Of a stretch of 51,340 nt of DNA, positions 1 through 8,850 are shown one piece after another (positions within the stretch are counted from its first letter, which is position 1; every line of letters starts with the position of its first letter). The notes beneath the pieces are model-generated. The model was not told the DNA's origin and did no database searches. It worked only from the letters and a program-made list of their open reading frames with translations. A program made the position numbers and the translations under genes. Origin of the DNA: Candidatus Scalindua sp. (GTDB lineage: Bacteria > Planctomycetota > Brocadiia > Brocadiales > Scalinduaceae); the NCBI GenBank assembly GCA_021776915.1, contig JAIQZU010000075.1, positions 1 to 51,340 of the forward strand. Reading direction: 5' to 3'.

Positions 1-82
1 GAATTGCATATCCACGAATGATTATATCTCACCCCGGCACACTTCCGCTCAGCCTCATTCTCTCCAAATAGAGCCTTGCCCA

Positions 83-150
83 CCTGTCTGCGTGCCTGCC
101 TGAGCAAGAACGCTCGCAGTCAGGCAACCTACAGGCAGACGCACAGGCAG
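83..150. repeat. GC-rich imperfect palindrome (dispersed repeat family)
   Basis: The words CTGTCTGCGTGCCTGCCTG and, further on, ACAGGCAGACGCACAGGCAG are roughly inverted around a core GAGC..GCTC hairpin at about 102-114. The word GACGCACAGGCAG recurs in the repeat near 14.3 kb, so this is probably a fragment of the same dispersed family. No gene overlaps it. Confidence 0.55.
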
Positions 151-266
151 ATGCGGTATTTAATGTCGTAGTTTGTGTCTTTCCTTAATCACTAATCAAG
201 GTTTGACGTCAGGACGTCCCTATGCTTTAGTGTTTTGACTCTTGTTAACCACATGTCATGTTTTAT

Positions 267-437
267 CTATTGCCCTTGCTTTTTCGACCAGAACTTGCAT
301 CCCTTATCAACAACTGTAGGAGTAATATCTTTATTACTTTTTCCAATAGTACTGAAATAAGTACAAATTCCCAGGAATGTATCTCCGCCAATTTGCTGAA
401 ACATACAGTTCCAACAAGACTGCTTCTCATCGCTCAT
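267..437 (-). CDS. Small four-cysteine protein (56 aa), unknown function
   Basis: This short ORF begins with ATG at 437-435, preceded at good spacing by the Shine-Dalgarno-like GAGGTGAT, and ends with TAG at 269-267. The product starts MSDEKQSCWNC and has cysteines at about residues 8, 11, 25 and 47 (C-x2-C, C-x13-C, then GC near the end), a pattern suited to binding zinc or an Fe-S cluster. It has no signal peptide or membrane segment. It is on the same strand as, and downstream of, the DUF3800/nuclease-like pair, separated by a predicted terminator. A strong hairpin (463-488) lies in its presumed 5' leader. I do not recognise a named family. The ribosome-binding site and the cysteine spacing are the reasons to believe it is real. 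Confidence 0.6.
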   Translation of the reverse strand: MSDEKQSCWNCMFQQIGGDTFLGICTYFSTIGKSNKDITPTVVDKGCKFWSKKQGQ

Positions 438-462
438 ATATCACCTCAACAATTTCAAGATT

Positions 463-488
463 CGTTCCCAAACTTCAGTTTTGGAACG
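463..488. repeat. Palindromic hairpin CGTTCC..GGAACG
   Basis: CGTTCCCAAAC and GTTTTGGAACG form an 11-bp stem with one mismatch around a TTCA loop. The form resembles the widespread 'GTTCCCAAAC..GTTTGGGAAC' palindromes of many bacterial genomes. It lies just upstream of the small four-cysteine ORF, in its probable leader. Confidence 0.6.
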
Positions 489-552
489 AGCAAAAATAGA
501 GATCATAGACCAGACCGTCTATGACAGACTCAAGGGTTGCCTTTTTAACGGT

Positions 553-600
553 CGCTGTCCCTAATTTCCCCCGCTGTCCCTAATTTCCCCCTAATTTCCC
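553..600. repeat. Short direct repeats CGCTGTCCCTAATTTCCCC
   Basis: Two near-perfect units of about 18-19 bp (CGCTGTCCCTAATTTCCCC) are followed by a third partial unit CTAATTTCCC. The core CCCTAATTTCCC resembles the CCCTATTTCCTC repeats beside the transposase at 37-38 kb. It may be an orphan end of a related REP/RAYT-type element. No transposase lies nearby. Confidence 0.5.
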
Positions 601-663
601 GAATAATTTGTCAGAGTAAAGAATTATACCTATTTGCCGATAATTGCATTATGAAGATTTTCC

Positions 664-690
664 TTGACGAAACCGGACAAAAGATATAAT
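664..690 (+). promoter_or_regulatory. Candidate sigma-70 promoter
   Basis: TTGACG (664-669) and a perfect TATAAT (685-690) are separated by 15 bp, slightly short of the ideal 17. The start point would be near 697, leading to the terminator at 735-769 with no convincing coding sequence between. Confidence 0.4.
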
Positions 691-696
691 ATTGAT

Positions 697-769
697 ATGT
701 TCTCTGCCAGTGGCAGCAGAATCTACAAAGGCCTCCGCCGAGCCAGCCTGGCTAATCGGCGGTTTTTTT
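697..769 (+). ncRNA. Candidate small RNA (about 70 nt)
   Basis: A promoter-like pair (664-690) is followed about 70 bases later by a strong intrinsic terminator. Between them is a small hairpin, CTGCCAGTGGCAG, near 708-720. An ATG at 697 opens a frame but has no ribosome-binding site and runs through the terminator, so a noncoding transcript is more likely. The 3' end touches the stop codon of the convergent nuclease-like gene, so the transcript would be adjacent, not antisense, to that gene. I know no matching RNA family. Confidence 0.33.
735..769 (+). terminator. Rho-independent terminator
   Basis: CCGCCGA (735-741) pairs with TCGGCGG (756-762), with inner AGCCA/TGGCT pairing, and is followed by seven T residues on the plus strand. 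The same stem lies just after the stop of the minus-strand gene ending at 768, but the poly-T is on the wrong side for that gene. Confidence 0.75.
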
Positions 770-1214
770 ATAACCATTTTGGGCCACTACGTATCAGGTC
801 AATTGCTGCTGGCCGACCCTTACTTCCTCCTGTATCAGCAAGATATGCAGTTATAAAATTTGCCTTGTCAGAACCCGTAAGCTGTATAATAACAACATAA
901 TTTCCCATCACTATAGCTACTCTTCGTTTTTTGTTGTAACGTTTCTTTTTCCTGTCCCAACCTACATACTTCTCGCTACTCGGATCTTGTAGTGCTTTTT
1001 TGATCCAATCAATTCGCTCCGCTCGTTTTATAGAAAATGTATCTTTATTCGTGTCCCGACGTGATGATTCGAAGAAACAGTGATCAAACATACTTTTGTG
1101 AAACCTGACTGTTATTCCGTCAAATGTCTTAATTGGACCTTTGCAATAAACCCGCTCGAAGTGCCGCCTGTATTCTGCTTCGGTCCCATATTGGGCCAAC
1201 AGAGAGTATGGCAC
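768..1214 (-). CDS. Small nuclease-like protein, possibly BECR/PBECR type
   Basis: This 148-residue protein starts at GTG (1214) one base after the stop of the DUF3800 gene. A good GGAGG site lies about 10 bases upstream, so the two are translationally coupled. The sequence has an FDGITVRFHKSMFDHCFFE segment, a basic middle (RKKKRYNKKRR), a beta-rich NYVVIIQLTG stretch, and an ITAYLAD-x-GG end. This order (an ST/FH core, 'RAERI.WI..AL.DP', then 'F.TAY..D') resembles phage-associated Barnase-EndoU-ColicinE5/D-RelE (BECR) nuclease domains. That family call is from memory of sequence style and is tentative. No signal peptide is seen. Linkage to DUF3800 and the type I restriction operon suggests a defence or toxin-like role (inference). 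Confidence 0.6.
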   Translation of the reverse strand: MPYSLLAQYGTEAEYRRHFERVYCKGPIKTFDGITVRFHKSMFDHCFFESSRRDTNKDTFSIKRAERIDWIKKALQDPSSEKYVGWDRKKKRYNKKRRVAIVMGNYVVIIQLTGSDKANFITAYLADTGGSKGRPAAIDLIRSGPKWL

Positions 1215-1215
1215 T

Positions 1216-1917
1216 TTACCAGCCTCCCTCTAAATCGATTACAAAAACATTAAATTTCTGTTCACTTTTCCATGTGTGTCCTATTTTTTTATTAAGATGT
1301 TCTTCCAGCCTTCCTGCTATATTCCACTTCGCACTACCATCAATAAGTGTTCCATTTAATCGAGCTGCCGCTGCACCTGTCAGCACATCCGTCAATTGGG
1401 TCAGAACTGATTCTCTGGAACGAACGGCCTGAACCTTTATAATTGAGGAAGAAAGATTCGAGAGTTCTAAGCATCGCTTTAGAACATGCAGCCTGTCACG
1501 TTGACGATTACTTTTAAAATCACAAAATACAGCGTATTCGTTAAAATCCAGAATCCAATGATGGAGCAGCTGATAGTAGAATTTGTAAAAACCTAGCTCC
1601 TGGTCACTGTCATGATAGTGTAGAAGATTCACTTTTTGATGTTCAACAGCAATACACCGAAACCTTAGACTATCTCCCTGTTTATAAAACCAGTCAACAA
1701 GTTCTAAATAAAAAGGAAGCCTAGAAGGTGACGCCTTCTGCCATTTAAACTCTCCGCCAACCAGATATTTATTGCGTAGATCATGTATACCATTTTTATA
1801 TGCAACCCGGTTGTCAGTTTTCAACCAGAGACTGCCAATCACCATAAATTTAGATGTTGGATTCTTCGATGAAAGAAGATCCGGGCGGCTTTCATCACAG
1901 TAAATATCAAAATTCAT
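1216..1917 (-). CDS. DUF3800 family protein
   Basis: This 233-residue protein opens with NFDIYCDESR, the 'xIDESG'-like start typical of DUF3800. Later come VFCDFKSNR (about residues 130-138) and a QLTDVLTGAAAA helix, in the order expected for the family. DUF3800 is thought to have an RNase H-like fold with acidic residues at the active site. The aspartates in CDES, CDFK and LTDVL would be those residues. Family members are often found beside restriction systems and phage-defence genes. Here it lies 75 bp downstream of hsdR on the same strand and is coupled to the nuclease-like gene. The exact substrate is unknown. Confidence 0.8.
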   Translation of the reverse strand: MNFDIYCDESRPDLLSSKNPTSKFMVIGSLWLKTDNRVAYKNGIHDLRNKYLVGGEFKWQKASPSRLPFYLELVDWFYKQGDSLRFRCIAVEHQKVNLLHYHDSDQELGFYKFYYQLLHHWILDFNEYAVFCDFKSNRQRDRLHVLKRCLELSNLSSSIIKVQAVRSRESVLTQLTDVLTGAAAARLNGTLIDGSAKWNIAGRLEEHLNKKIGHTWKSEQKFNVFVIDLEGGW

Positions 1918-1992
1918 AAATCTTGCACCCCTCTCTATTCAGAATTTGCAAAAAACTCTTAACGTGATGATTCATAATTATAAAACCTTATT

Positions 1993-4900
1993 CTACGCCG
2001 CCCACTTCAACCCCTTAGATGCATATTCATACACTAACTCATATATTTGATCACACGTCTTCTTAAACTCGACTCTGTCATAACTCTCTGGCAAATCTTT
2101 ATCTAATACATCCTCAATTGCACTTCTTACCTTTCTCTGGCTTTGGCTATCTTTGTGCCAGTCCTGAACAAGGACCCTTGGATGCTCTTCCACCAATCTA
2201 TGCAGTAAATCTTTTGCTGCAAGTTTTACCTTCTTTTCCTCATCCTTAGTTATTTTATCTTTTTTAAGGATATCAAAGATCTCAAGTTCATCTTTTGATA
2301 AGCCTTCCCTAATATGGCGTTCATCTTCATTCTTTAAGTTTTCAGCAAAATTGACAAGATCGTCAAAATAGTTCTCTGTTGATGAACCACCTGCATTATA
2401 GTTATCAATAATCTCCTGTAGTTTTTGTGCATAATCAGTTCTTGTTGAGTTGTCCCGCAGCATCATTTCAAGCTTGTTTTCTATGAAAGAACGCAGATCA
2501 GCTATCTCAATATTCTTATACTCCTTCTCCTTAAACTCTTCCTTGAGTTTATCAAAGTTGATTTTGCTCAGATCCCACGTCATCCCTTTCTGAATAACCT
2601 GAAATTCTGCCAGATGCTCCCTTAAAGGACTTCCTTCATTGTCCGTTACAACACTCTGATCGAGAAGGTCTGATATTTTCTGTTTAACCTTATCAATATC
2701 TGCCTGTCCTACAATGCTGTCAATTACTCCACGCAGGTACTGAAATACAAAAACCAATGGACGGGCATTATCTGTTAAAATCTCAGGCTTACATGCCTCA
2801 TAAAGTGAGGATATAGTGTTCTCATAAACAAAGAACTGCTTCTTGTACTCATCTTTTTCAAGAAGCTTGTTTGCAAAACCATTAAACTGTTCAATATTCT
2901 TAAATACCTCTCGTGATGAAAGAATATCTTTCAGATCTATTTTATGTTCCCGGCAGAATACAGCCCCCTGTTCAAGCGCATCATCAAGCAGGTCAAATAG
3001 GACAGATTTTTCCTGTACAGGCTCTTCCTCTTTTCCCTCTTCGCTTCCTAGGGCATAAACAGCCAGGGCCTTCTTCATATTCCTGAAGACATTATAGTAG
3101 TCAATAATCTCTCCATTCTTCTTACTGACATCATTTATTTTATAAGAACACACACGGTTTGCTCTGGCAATAGTCTGCATTAAGTTATGATCTTTCATTG
3201 GTTTGTCGAGGTACAGTGTTGAAACGGTTGGAGCATCAAAGCCGGTCATCCACATGGCACATACGAACACAAGCTGCAGTCTGTCTGCAGGGTCTTTGAA
3301 ACGGTACTCTATATCGTGCCCGTTTTTGTCAATTGAATTGATCTTTTTCCGATGTGGACGAATATCAATACCCTGTTTATCAAAGCGTTCTTCTTCCCCT
3401 GCCTCTTCACTTATTACAAGCGACATCTCTACAGTACGCATATAATCAACCACTTTCTGTAGTCTTGATTTTTCAGCTTCCGCAGACGCCCTTGATACCT
3501 GACCGACCAGTCCTTTGATTTCTTCCTTCCAGTGATGCTGTACCTTCTCAAGCATCTTTACAGAAGTGTATTTGTCTACGGAGACAACCATCCCTTTTCC
3601 GAGATAACCCCTGCGGGGGAAATGATAGACAATATCTTTGGCAATCGTTTCCAGCCTGTCATCGCGTTTAATCACCTCTATCTCTGTTGAAAACTCCTTT
3701 TCAAGCTTTGCCTGCTGATTCTCATCAAGGTTTTCATCCTCAAGTATCTGATAAAATTCATCACTCAGATTTTCGTTCTGAATAAGAACCTCAGGCACCC
3801 GTTTTTGATAAAAAAGCGGTACTGTCGCTCCGTCATCAGTTGATTGCGAAAAGTTATATTCACTGACATAATCACCGAACCAAGCGTTTGTCTTTCTCTC
3901 TTTACCAAGAAGAGGTGTTCCCGTAAAGGCAAAATACTGAGCGTTTGGAAGCCCTTTCCTCATATTTTCAGCAAGGCTCTTATACTGAGTGCGGTGAGCT
4001 TCATCGACGATGACAATTATATCGTCACGATCAGAAAGGAGAGGATACTCCTTGCCTTTGTCATAACGGAATTTATGTATGAGGGTAAAAACAAAGCGCA
4101 TATTCCTGGAAAGAAATTCTCTCATTTGTGTACTGTTCTTAGGTTGAGCAGCCTCGTTTTTCCTGACCGTATCAGTGTTAAGGAAATTGCGGTAGATTTG
4201 ACCGTCCAGATCGTCACGGTCTGTTATGATGACGAAGGTATAATTCCCGGTAAACTTCCTGAAAATCTTGCGGGAAAGAAAGATCATGGAAAAACTCTTT
4301 CCAGAACCCTGTGTATGCCAGAAAACACCAAGCTTTCCCTCTTTTTCTTTCCGCTCGGAAAAGGAGACAATCGCCTTGTTTACGCCGATAAACTGATGGT
4401 TCTGCGCGACAATCTTGGTTGTCTCTTTGTGATAGATAATGAAGTTTTCTATATAGTCCAGCAGCCTGTCCTTAGCAAGCAGACCGGAAACAGCTATTTC
4501 AAGACTTGTACCTTCACGTTCTAATTTTTTACGGTCTATCTTCTCCTTTTCGTCAGTAACACGAAACCAGTTGAAAAAGTGTTCCCATCCTGCACTGAAA
4601 GATCCCACTTTAGTTTCAATGGCATTGGAAAGGATACAAAAGGCATTATATTGAAACAGTTGAGGTATGTCCTTTTTGTAATTGGTCAGATTATCATCAT
4701 AACCGTTTCTAACCTTTACATTGGAGTTTTTAAGCTCAATGAAGACTAGCGGAAGCCCATTGATATAGATGATTATATCCGGTCTTCGCGGATAGCGTTC
4801 TCCCTTTATCCATAGCTGGGTAACGGCAAGATAATCATTGTTTTTCGCGCTGTTAAAGTCAATCACTTTAACAGATTCGTGCTCTCTCTTTCCGTCATCA

Positions 4901-5256
4901 CCATCGTATTCGACCGGAATGCCGTTACGAATGAGATTATACACTTCACGATTTGCCAGAACCGGTGACATTGCGTATCTGGGTTTAGTTAGCTGAGAAA
5001 GGGCGTCCTTTATTACCTTTTCCGGTATTCCTTTATTTAGCGATACAGCCTTTTCCCTCAGTACCTCAGGAAAGACTATCTCCTGCTTTGTGGGACGATG
5101 AGAACCGTCATTCAAGTTGTCCACATCCGCTGTGAAACAGTTAATGGTCGTATAGCCTAGTTTGTCAGTCAAGGTTGCAACAATAGCTTTTTCTATCTGG
5201 TCTTCAGAGATGAAATTAGGCAGCGTCCGCCTCCTTTCCTTCTGTAGGATCGACAT
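1993..5256 (-). CDS. hsdR: Type I restriction enzyme, endonuclease/translocase subunit HsdR
   Basis: The 1087-residue motor and cleavage subunit joins HsdM2-HsdS to translocate DNA and cut unmodified foreign DNA. The N-terminal nuclease site PD-x13-ELK is visible (P159-D160, E174-K176). The helicase part carries Walker A QGSGKS (316-321), DEAH (418-421) and FTGTP (445-449), followed by the long helical C-terminus that docks to the methylase. All key residues look intact and the length is normal. The start at 5256 overlaps the end of hsdS by 41 bases. The next in-frame methionine is too far inside, so 5256 is kept despite a weak ribosome-binding site. It is the last core gene of hsdM-hsdS-hsdR. 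Confidence 0.95.
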   Translation of the reverse strand: MSILQKERRRTLPNFISEDQIEKAIVATLTDKLGYTTINCFTADVDNLNDGSHRPTKQEIVFPEVLREKAVSLNKGIPEKVIKDALSQLTKPRYAMSPVLANREVYNLIRNGIPVEYDGDDGKREHESVKVIDFNSAKNNDYLAVTQLWIKGERYPRRPDIIIYINGLPLVFIELKNSNVKVRNGYDDNLTNYKKDIPQLFQYNAFCILSNAIETKVGSFSAGWEHFFNWFRVTDEKEKIDRKKLEREGTSLEIAVSGLLAKDRLLDYIENFIIYHKETTKIVAQNHQFIGVNKAIVSFSERKEKEGKLGVFWHTQGSGKSFSMIFLSRKIFRKFTGNYTFVIITDRDDLDGQIYRNFLNTDTVRKNEAAQPKNSTQMREFLSRNMRFVFTLIHKFRYDKGKEYPLLSDRDDIIVIVDEAHRTQYKSLAENMRKGLPNAQYFAFTGTPLLGKERKTNAWFGDYVSEYNFSQSTDDGATVPLFYQKRVPEVLIQNENLSDEFYQILEDENLDENQQAKLEKEFSTEIEVIKRDDRLETIAKDIVYHFPRRGYLGKGMVVSVDKYTSVKMLEKVQHHWKEEIKGLVGQVSRASAEAEKSRLQKVVDYMRTVEMSLVISEEAGEEERFDKQGIDIRPHRKKINSIDKNGHDIEYRFKDPADRLQLVFVCAMWMTGFDAPTVSTLYLDKPMKDHNLMQTIARANRVCSYKINDVSKKNGEIIDYYNVFRNMKKALAVYALGSEEGKEEEPVQEKSVLFDLLDDALEQGAVFCREHKIDLKDILSSREVFKNIEQFNGFANKLLEKDEYKKQFFVYENTISSLYEACKPEILTDNARPLVFVFQYLRGVIDSIVGQADIDKVKQKISDLLDQSVVTDNEGSPLREHLAEFQVIQKGMTWDLSKINFDKLKEEFKEKEYKNIEIADLRSFIENKLEMMLRDNSTRTDYAQKLQEIIDNYNAGGSSTENYFDDLVNFAENLKNEDERHIREGLSKDELEIFDILKKDKITKDEEKKVKLAAKDLLHRLVEEHPRVLVQDWHKDSQSQRKVRSAIEDVLDKDLPESYDRVEFKKTCDQIYELVYEYASKGLKWAA

Positions 5257-6577
5257 TACTCATTCCCGGTGGAAAGGTAATATCCAGTTTTTCCACGTCC
5301 AGTTTGCCACTGATGAGACGGGGGAGGAGCAGGTCACGGGATTGTTTCAAAGTACTATTCTCTAAAGATAGAGCATCTTTTTCTTCGATTATAGGTTGAA
5401 CAGTATTTTCAAATTTGCTTTGTGTCGTTATATCAGGCACATTAAGAGTTTGAAAATTTAAAAAATCTTCAAAATGATAATTGCTAATGCCTGTTGATTG
5501 AGTCTGAAATGTACCAACCATACCTGTGTCATAATAAAGTTTAAAGAAATATTTTAAGAATAAAGGATTCACGTTTTTTTGATTAGGCCTAATTAATTTA
5601 CAAAAACTTGCACAAATAACATTACTATTAAAAAATTTTAATAGATCCTTGGTAATTAATAATGTCCTTCCTAATAGTTGGTCTTTACTTCCACCGGACA
5701 CCTCAAAAACAATATCATCTTTAATTAATTGTCTAGTCTTAAAATTAGAAGCTTTGTGGTATCTTAATATTTCATGCTTAAATATACCGTCATTTAACTT
5801 TGGAATGTCTGTTCCTCTAATTACATAGGCAGGTTTATAAAATTCGATATTCTGATAGTCGTTTCCCCAGCCCCCTCCAATATAGTATGAGATCAAATCT
5901 CGAAATCTTTTAAGTTCCCACCCTTCAGGCACACCTTTCACCACCTTCACCTTCTCATGCCCAGGAAATCGCATGCGTACAAACCACTCGCGGTAGATTT
6001 CCTCGGCCATCTTTTCCAGAATGGCAATACGTCGGTTATTGTTTTCAATTAGTTCGTCATATGCGGAAAGGATAGCAGCAATCTTCTTTTGGATGGAAAG
6101 AGGAGGGAGAAGAATATCTAAATTTCTTACTGCATTTTTTGTAATGGTTACTGCTGCTGTACCAGTGGCAAATGTTTTTATATAATTTTCATTACATTTC
6201 AAATATTTATACACGTATTTTTGATTTGCAGTTTTGGTATTAATTCTGAGCAAAAACAGGTTCATAGCCAAAGAAACTGGTTGTCGTAATTTCGGCACGT
6301 AATAAACACTACCAGCATTAGCAATTTTATTCATTAAAATGTCACCAGCATGTACTTTTGATTTCTTTAGGAAGTTGTAGGCATTCTCTGTAATGTATTT
6401 GAGTTTTTGAGTAAAATCGTTATTTTCAAAGTTTGTTGTCCTTATCATAATTGCATAGTCAGGATCATCCTTCAATTCGACATGCTTTTTTAGAATTTCA
6501 TATGAGCCGTTAGCATGATAATCTGTCAAGAGTATTAAGTGTTCCCCTAATTTATATTCTTTAAAGAGGACGCTCAT
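5216..6577 (-). CDS. hsdS: Type I restriction enzyme, specificity subunit HsdS
   Basis: This 453-residue protein chooses the DNA target for both methylation and restriction. It has two target-recognition domains: one at about residues 1-150 and the other starting at VPEGWELKRFRDL (about 220). They are joined by the central conserved helix 'PPLSIQKKIAAILSAYDELIE...', and a second helical region (FENTVQPIIEEKDALSLENSTLKQSRDLLLPRLISGKL, described here only by its start and end) closes the protein. It starts with an ATGA overlap on hsdM. The target sequence cannot be read from the protein alone. Confidence 0.93.
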   Translation of the reverse strand: MSVLFKEYKLGEHLILLTDYHANGSYEILKKHVELKDDPDYAIMIRTTNFENNDFTQKLKYITENAYNFLKKSKVHAGDILMNKIANAGSVYYVPKLRQPVSLAMNLFLLRINTKTANQKYVYKYLKCNENYIKTFATGTAAVTITKNAVRNLDILLPPLSIQKKIAAILSAYDELIENNNRRIAILEKMAEEIYREWFVRMRFPGHEKVKVVKGVPEGWELKRFRDLISYYIGGGWGNDYQNIEFYKPAYVIRGTDIPKLNDGIFKHEILRYHKASNFKTRQLIKDDIVFEVSGGSKDQLLGRTLLITKDLLKFFNSNVICASFCKLIRPNQKNVNPLFLKYFFKLYYDTGMVGTFQTQSTGISNYHFEDFLNFQTLNVPDITTQSKFENTVQPIIEEKDALSLENSTLKQSRDLLLPRLISGKLDVEKLDITFPPGMSNVDPTEGKEADAA

Positions 6578-8619
6578 TCTTCCCCCGCAATCTGAGCAAT
6601 ATTATTCCCGATCACAGCTTCCAACTTCCTTGCTTCTTTATTCAATACCTCCAAATCATCATTCAGCCCCACAATTTCAGCAATAAACTCCTCCTCGGTC
6701 TTGCCATCCTCTTCAATCACAACACCTACATAACGTCCGGGATTGAGAGAGTAGTCCTGCTCTTTTACCTCATCAATTGTAGCCAGTTTACAGAGACCGG
6801 TAACATCGTCATATCTGGCATCTGGAAAGCGATCCTGAAGCCAGTTAATATGGGCAAAGAAATACTCTGTTTCCTTGACTTCCCTGTGCAGTTCTTCCAA
6901 TTCAGTTTTCAAAACTTTCAAGTCTTTCTTATTAAATGCTGAGTCAGCCGAAGCATCTTTTTCAATATGACGAACCTCTTTATCAACGGTTTTAAGCAAC
7001 TGATGTAAACTCTCAAAAAACGGCTTTACCTGCTGAGCAAGTTTAATCTGCTCCTTATTTGACTTATCAATATTGCCAGCAGAATAGTTTTTTTCATATT
7101 TCTGAAATGCTTCCATCAATGTCTTAGCACTGTCGATAACAGGTGAAAAATCAGGAATATTCTTTACCTTGTATTCTGCCAGAAACCCTGTAACTTTTTT
7201 TGATACATCTTTAATGGAAGACCCGTTCTCTTTCAGTCGTGAAAATCCATTTTGAAAATAGCTGTGAACAAGTTCAACATAACTTTCTCTATTACCTTTA
7301 TGAAGCCGGCTGATAACAGCGATATTCTGTACCTGTTCCTCAGAGAATTTGCGATGTGCCCGGTCAATCTGGGTAAAGATATTCCTGGCATCAATAAATA
7401 AAATCCTGTCATCAGCTTTTGCTTTATCAAAAAACCAGAGAGTTGCAGGCAGTGTTACGGTATAGAACATATTTGAGGGCAGGGTCAGCATGCCGTAAAT
7501 CAGATTGTTTTCTATGAGATTCCTTCGGATATCCGCTTCACTATGCCGGGCGTCACTCGCAGAGTTGGCCATAACAAGCGCTGCCCGTCCATTTTTCTTC
7601 TTTAACGAGGTGGCAAAGAGGTTAATCCAGAGATAATTTCCGTTAGGACAGGTATCTTCTCCTTTCTTTTTTGTCTTTGTCTTATTGCGGGGAATACCGT
7701 AGGTGTTAAATCTCCTGTCCTGCTCCACTTTTCCAAGATTAACGTCGTCCACATTAAAGGGAGGATTAGCAAGTACATAGTCAAATCTGTCAAAGCTATC
7801 GTGAGGGTCTTCATAGTAAGTATTAGACTGCCGTATGTCACCCCGAAGTCCGTTAACGGCAATATTCATCTTGGCCAGTTTGACCGTCTCCAGCGTCTTT
7901 TCCTGACCATAAACAAAGAGACTGGTGTCTGCCTTTTTCGATTTTGTCCTTTGCTCTACAAAATGAGCAGATTGAACAAACATTCCTCCTGAACCACAGG
8001 CAGGGTCGAAGACCGTACCGTGATGAGGTTCAATGATTTCTACCATCAGGCGTACTACAGAACGTGGTGTAAAGAACTCTCCTCCACCCTGCCCTTCTGC
8101 CAATGCGAACTTACCAAGAAAGTACTCATAAATCTGTCCGAACATATCACCCGTTGCTTCTCTGGGTATATCAGCAAAGTTTTTTAATAACTGTTTTGGA
8201 ATAACACGGTATTCCGGTTTCCTTACCAGACGAAAATATTCATCCTGAGGAAGTATGCCTTTTAATTCAGGCTTATACTCTTCAATAGAAACCATTGCAT
8301 CTTTTATTGCCCTGGCAATATCCTCTTCTTCAGGCAGATTAAGAAGATATTCATATCGTGCGTTTTTCGACAGGAAGAAGCCGCATTTCTCAATCGCTAT
8401 TTCAGAAAGAGGTTTTTCCCTCCTACTTCCCTTAAGTTTTTTATATTCCCTGTTTATTGCATCCTCAAACTGGCTGTACTTATTATCAGCAAATCGCAAG
8501 AATATCAAACCAAGTACCGGAGTAGAATACTCGGAAGATTTCAAGTCAGAGTTAGCACGCAACGTATCAGCCGTCTGCCAGAGATTATTTTCAAGTTTTT
8601 TAAGTTCTTCAGGTGTCAT
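6574..8619 (-). CDS. hsdM: Type I restriction enzyme, N6-adenine methyltransferase subunit HsdM
   Basis: The 681-residue modification subunit transfers a methyl group from S-adenosylmethionine to adenine in the target site. After the HsdM N-terminal helical domain come SAM motif I DPACGSGGMF (205-214) and the catalytic NPPF (285-288). A long C-terminal extension (about 450-681), rich in Lys and Glu, probably forms coiled coils. It is the first gene of the operon. An AAGGA-like site precedes the ATG. The stop codon overlaps the hsdS start by 4 bases (ATGA), so the subunits are co-translated. Confidence 0.95.
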   Translation of the reverse strand: MTPEELKKLENNLWQTADTLRANSDLKSSEYSTPVLGLIFLRFADNKYSQFEDAINREYKKLKGSRREKPLSEIAIEKCGFFLSKNARYEYLLNLPEEEDIARAIKDAMVSIEEYKPELKGILPQDEYFRLVRKPEYRVIPKQLLKNFADIPREATGDMFGQIYEYFLGKFALAEGQGGGEFFTPRSVVRLMVEIIEPHHGTVFDPACGSGGMFVQSAHFVEQRTKSKKADTSLFVYGQEKTLETVKLAKMNIAVNGLRGDIRQSNTYYEDPHDSFDRFDYVLANPPFNVDDVNLGKVEQDRRFNTYGIPRNKTKTKKKGEDTCPNGNYLWINLFATSLKKKNGRAALVMANSASDARHSEADIRRNLIENNLIYGMLTLPSNMFYTVTLPATLWFFDKAKADDRILFIDARNIFTQIDRAHRKFSEEQVQNIAVISRLHKGNRESYVELVHSYFQNGFSRLKENGSSIKDVSKKVTGFLAEYKVKNIPDFSPVIDSAKTLMEAFQKYEKNYSAGNIDKSNKEQIKLAQQVKPFFESLHQLLKTVDKEVRHIEKDASADSAFNKKDLKVLKTELEELHREVKETEYFFAHINWLQDRFPDARYDDVTGLCKLATIDEVKEQDYSLNPGRYVGVVIEEDGKTEEEFIAEIVGLNDDLEVLNKEARKLEAVIGNNIAQIAGEE

Positions 8620-8850
8620 AATCCTTAGCTAATTACTTTTCCTTTATAATAATCGTAGATTTTAAACAGAAATGCAAGATGAGCCAATAGCTTGCCTTCG
8701 AATATAGAGTGTATATGTAAAATCTTACTTATGTAAACAAGTAAAACTATCTTTTTGAAGATATATAGAATGTGGTAAAACGAATTGCAACAATTGCTTA
8801 TTGCCAGTTATTATAAAAGAGTAGGGGTGTTTTGCAAGACAAAAGACTAT

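Noticed and set aside
258-524. Plus-strand ORF of 88 codons
   Set aside because: It has no ribosome-binding site and overlaps the opposite-strand small cysteine ORF, which is better supported.
664-900. Plus-strand ORF of 78 codons
   Set aside because: It runs through a strong terminator and into the antisense of the nuclease-like gene.
3844-4524. Long plus-strand ORF of 226 codons
   Set aside because: It is fully inside hsdR on the other strand, which has clear motifs, and its own protein has no family-like features.
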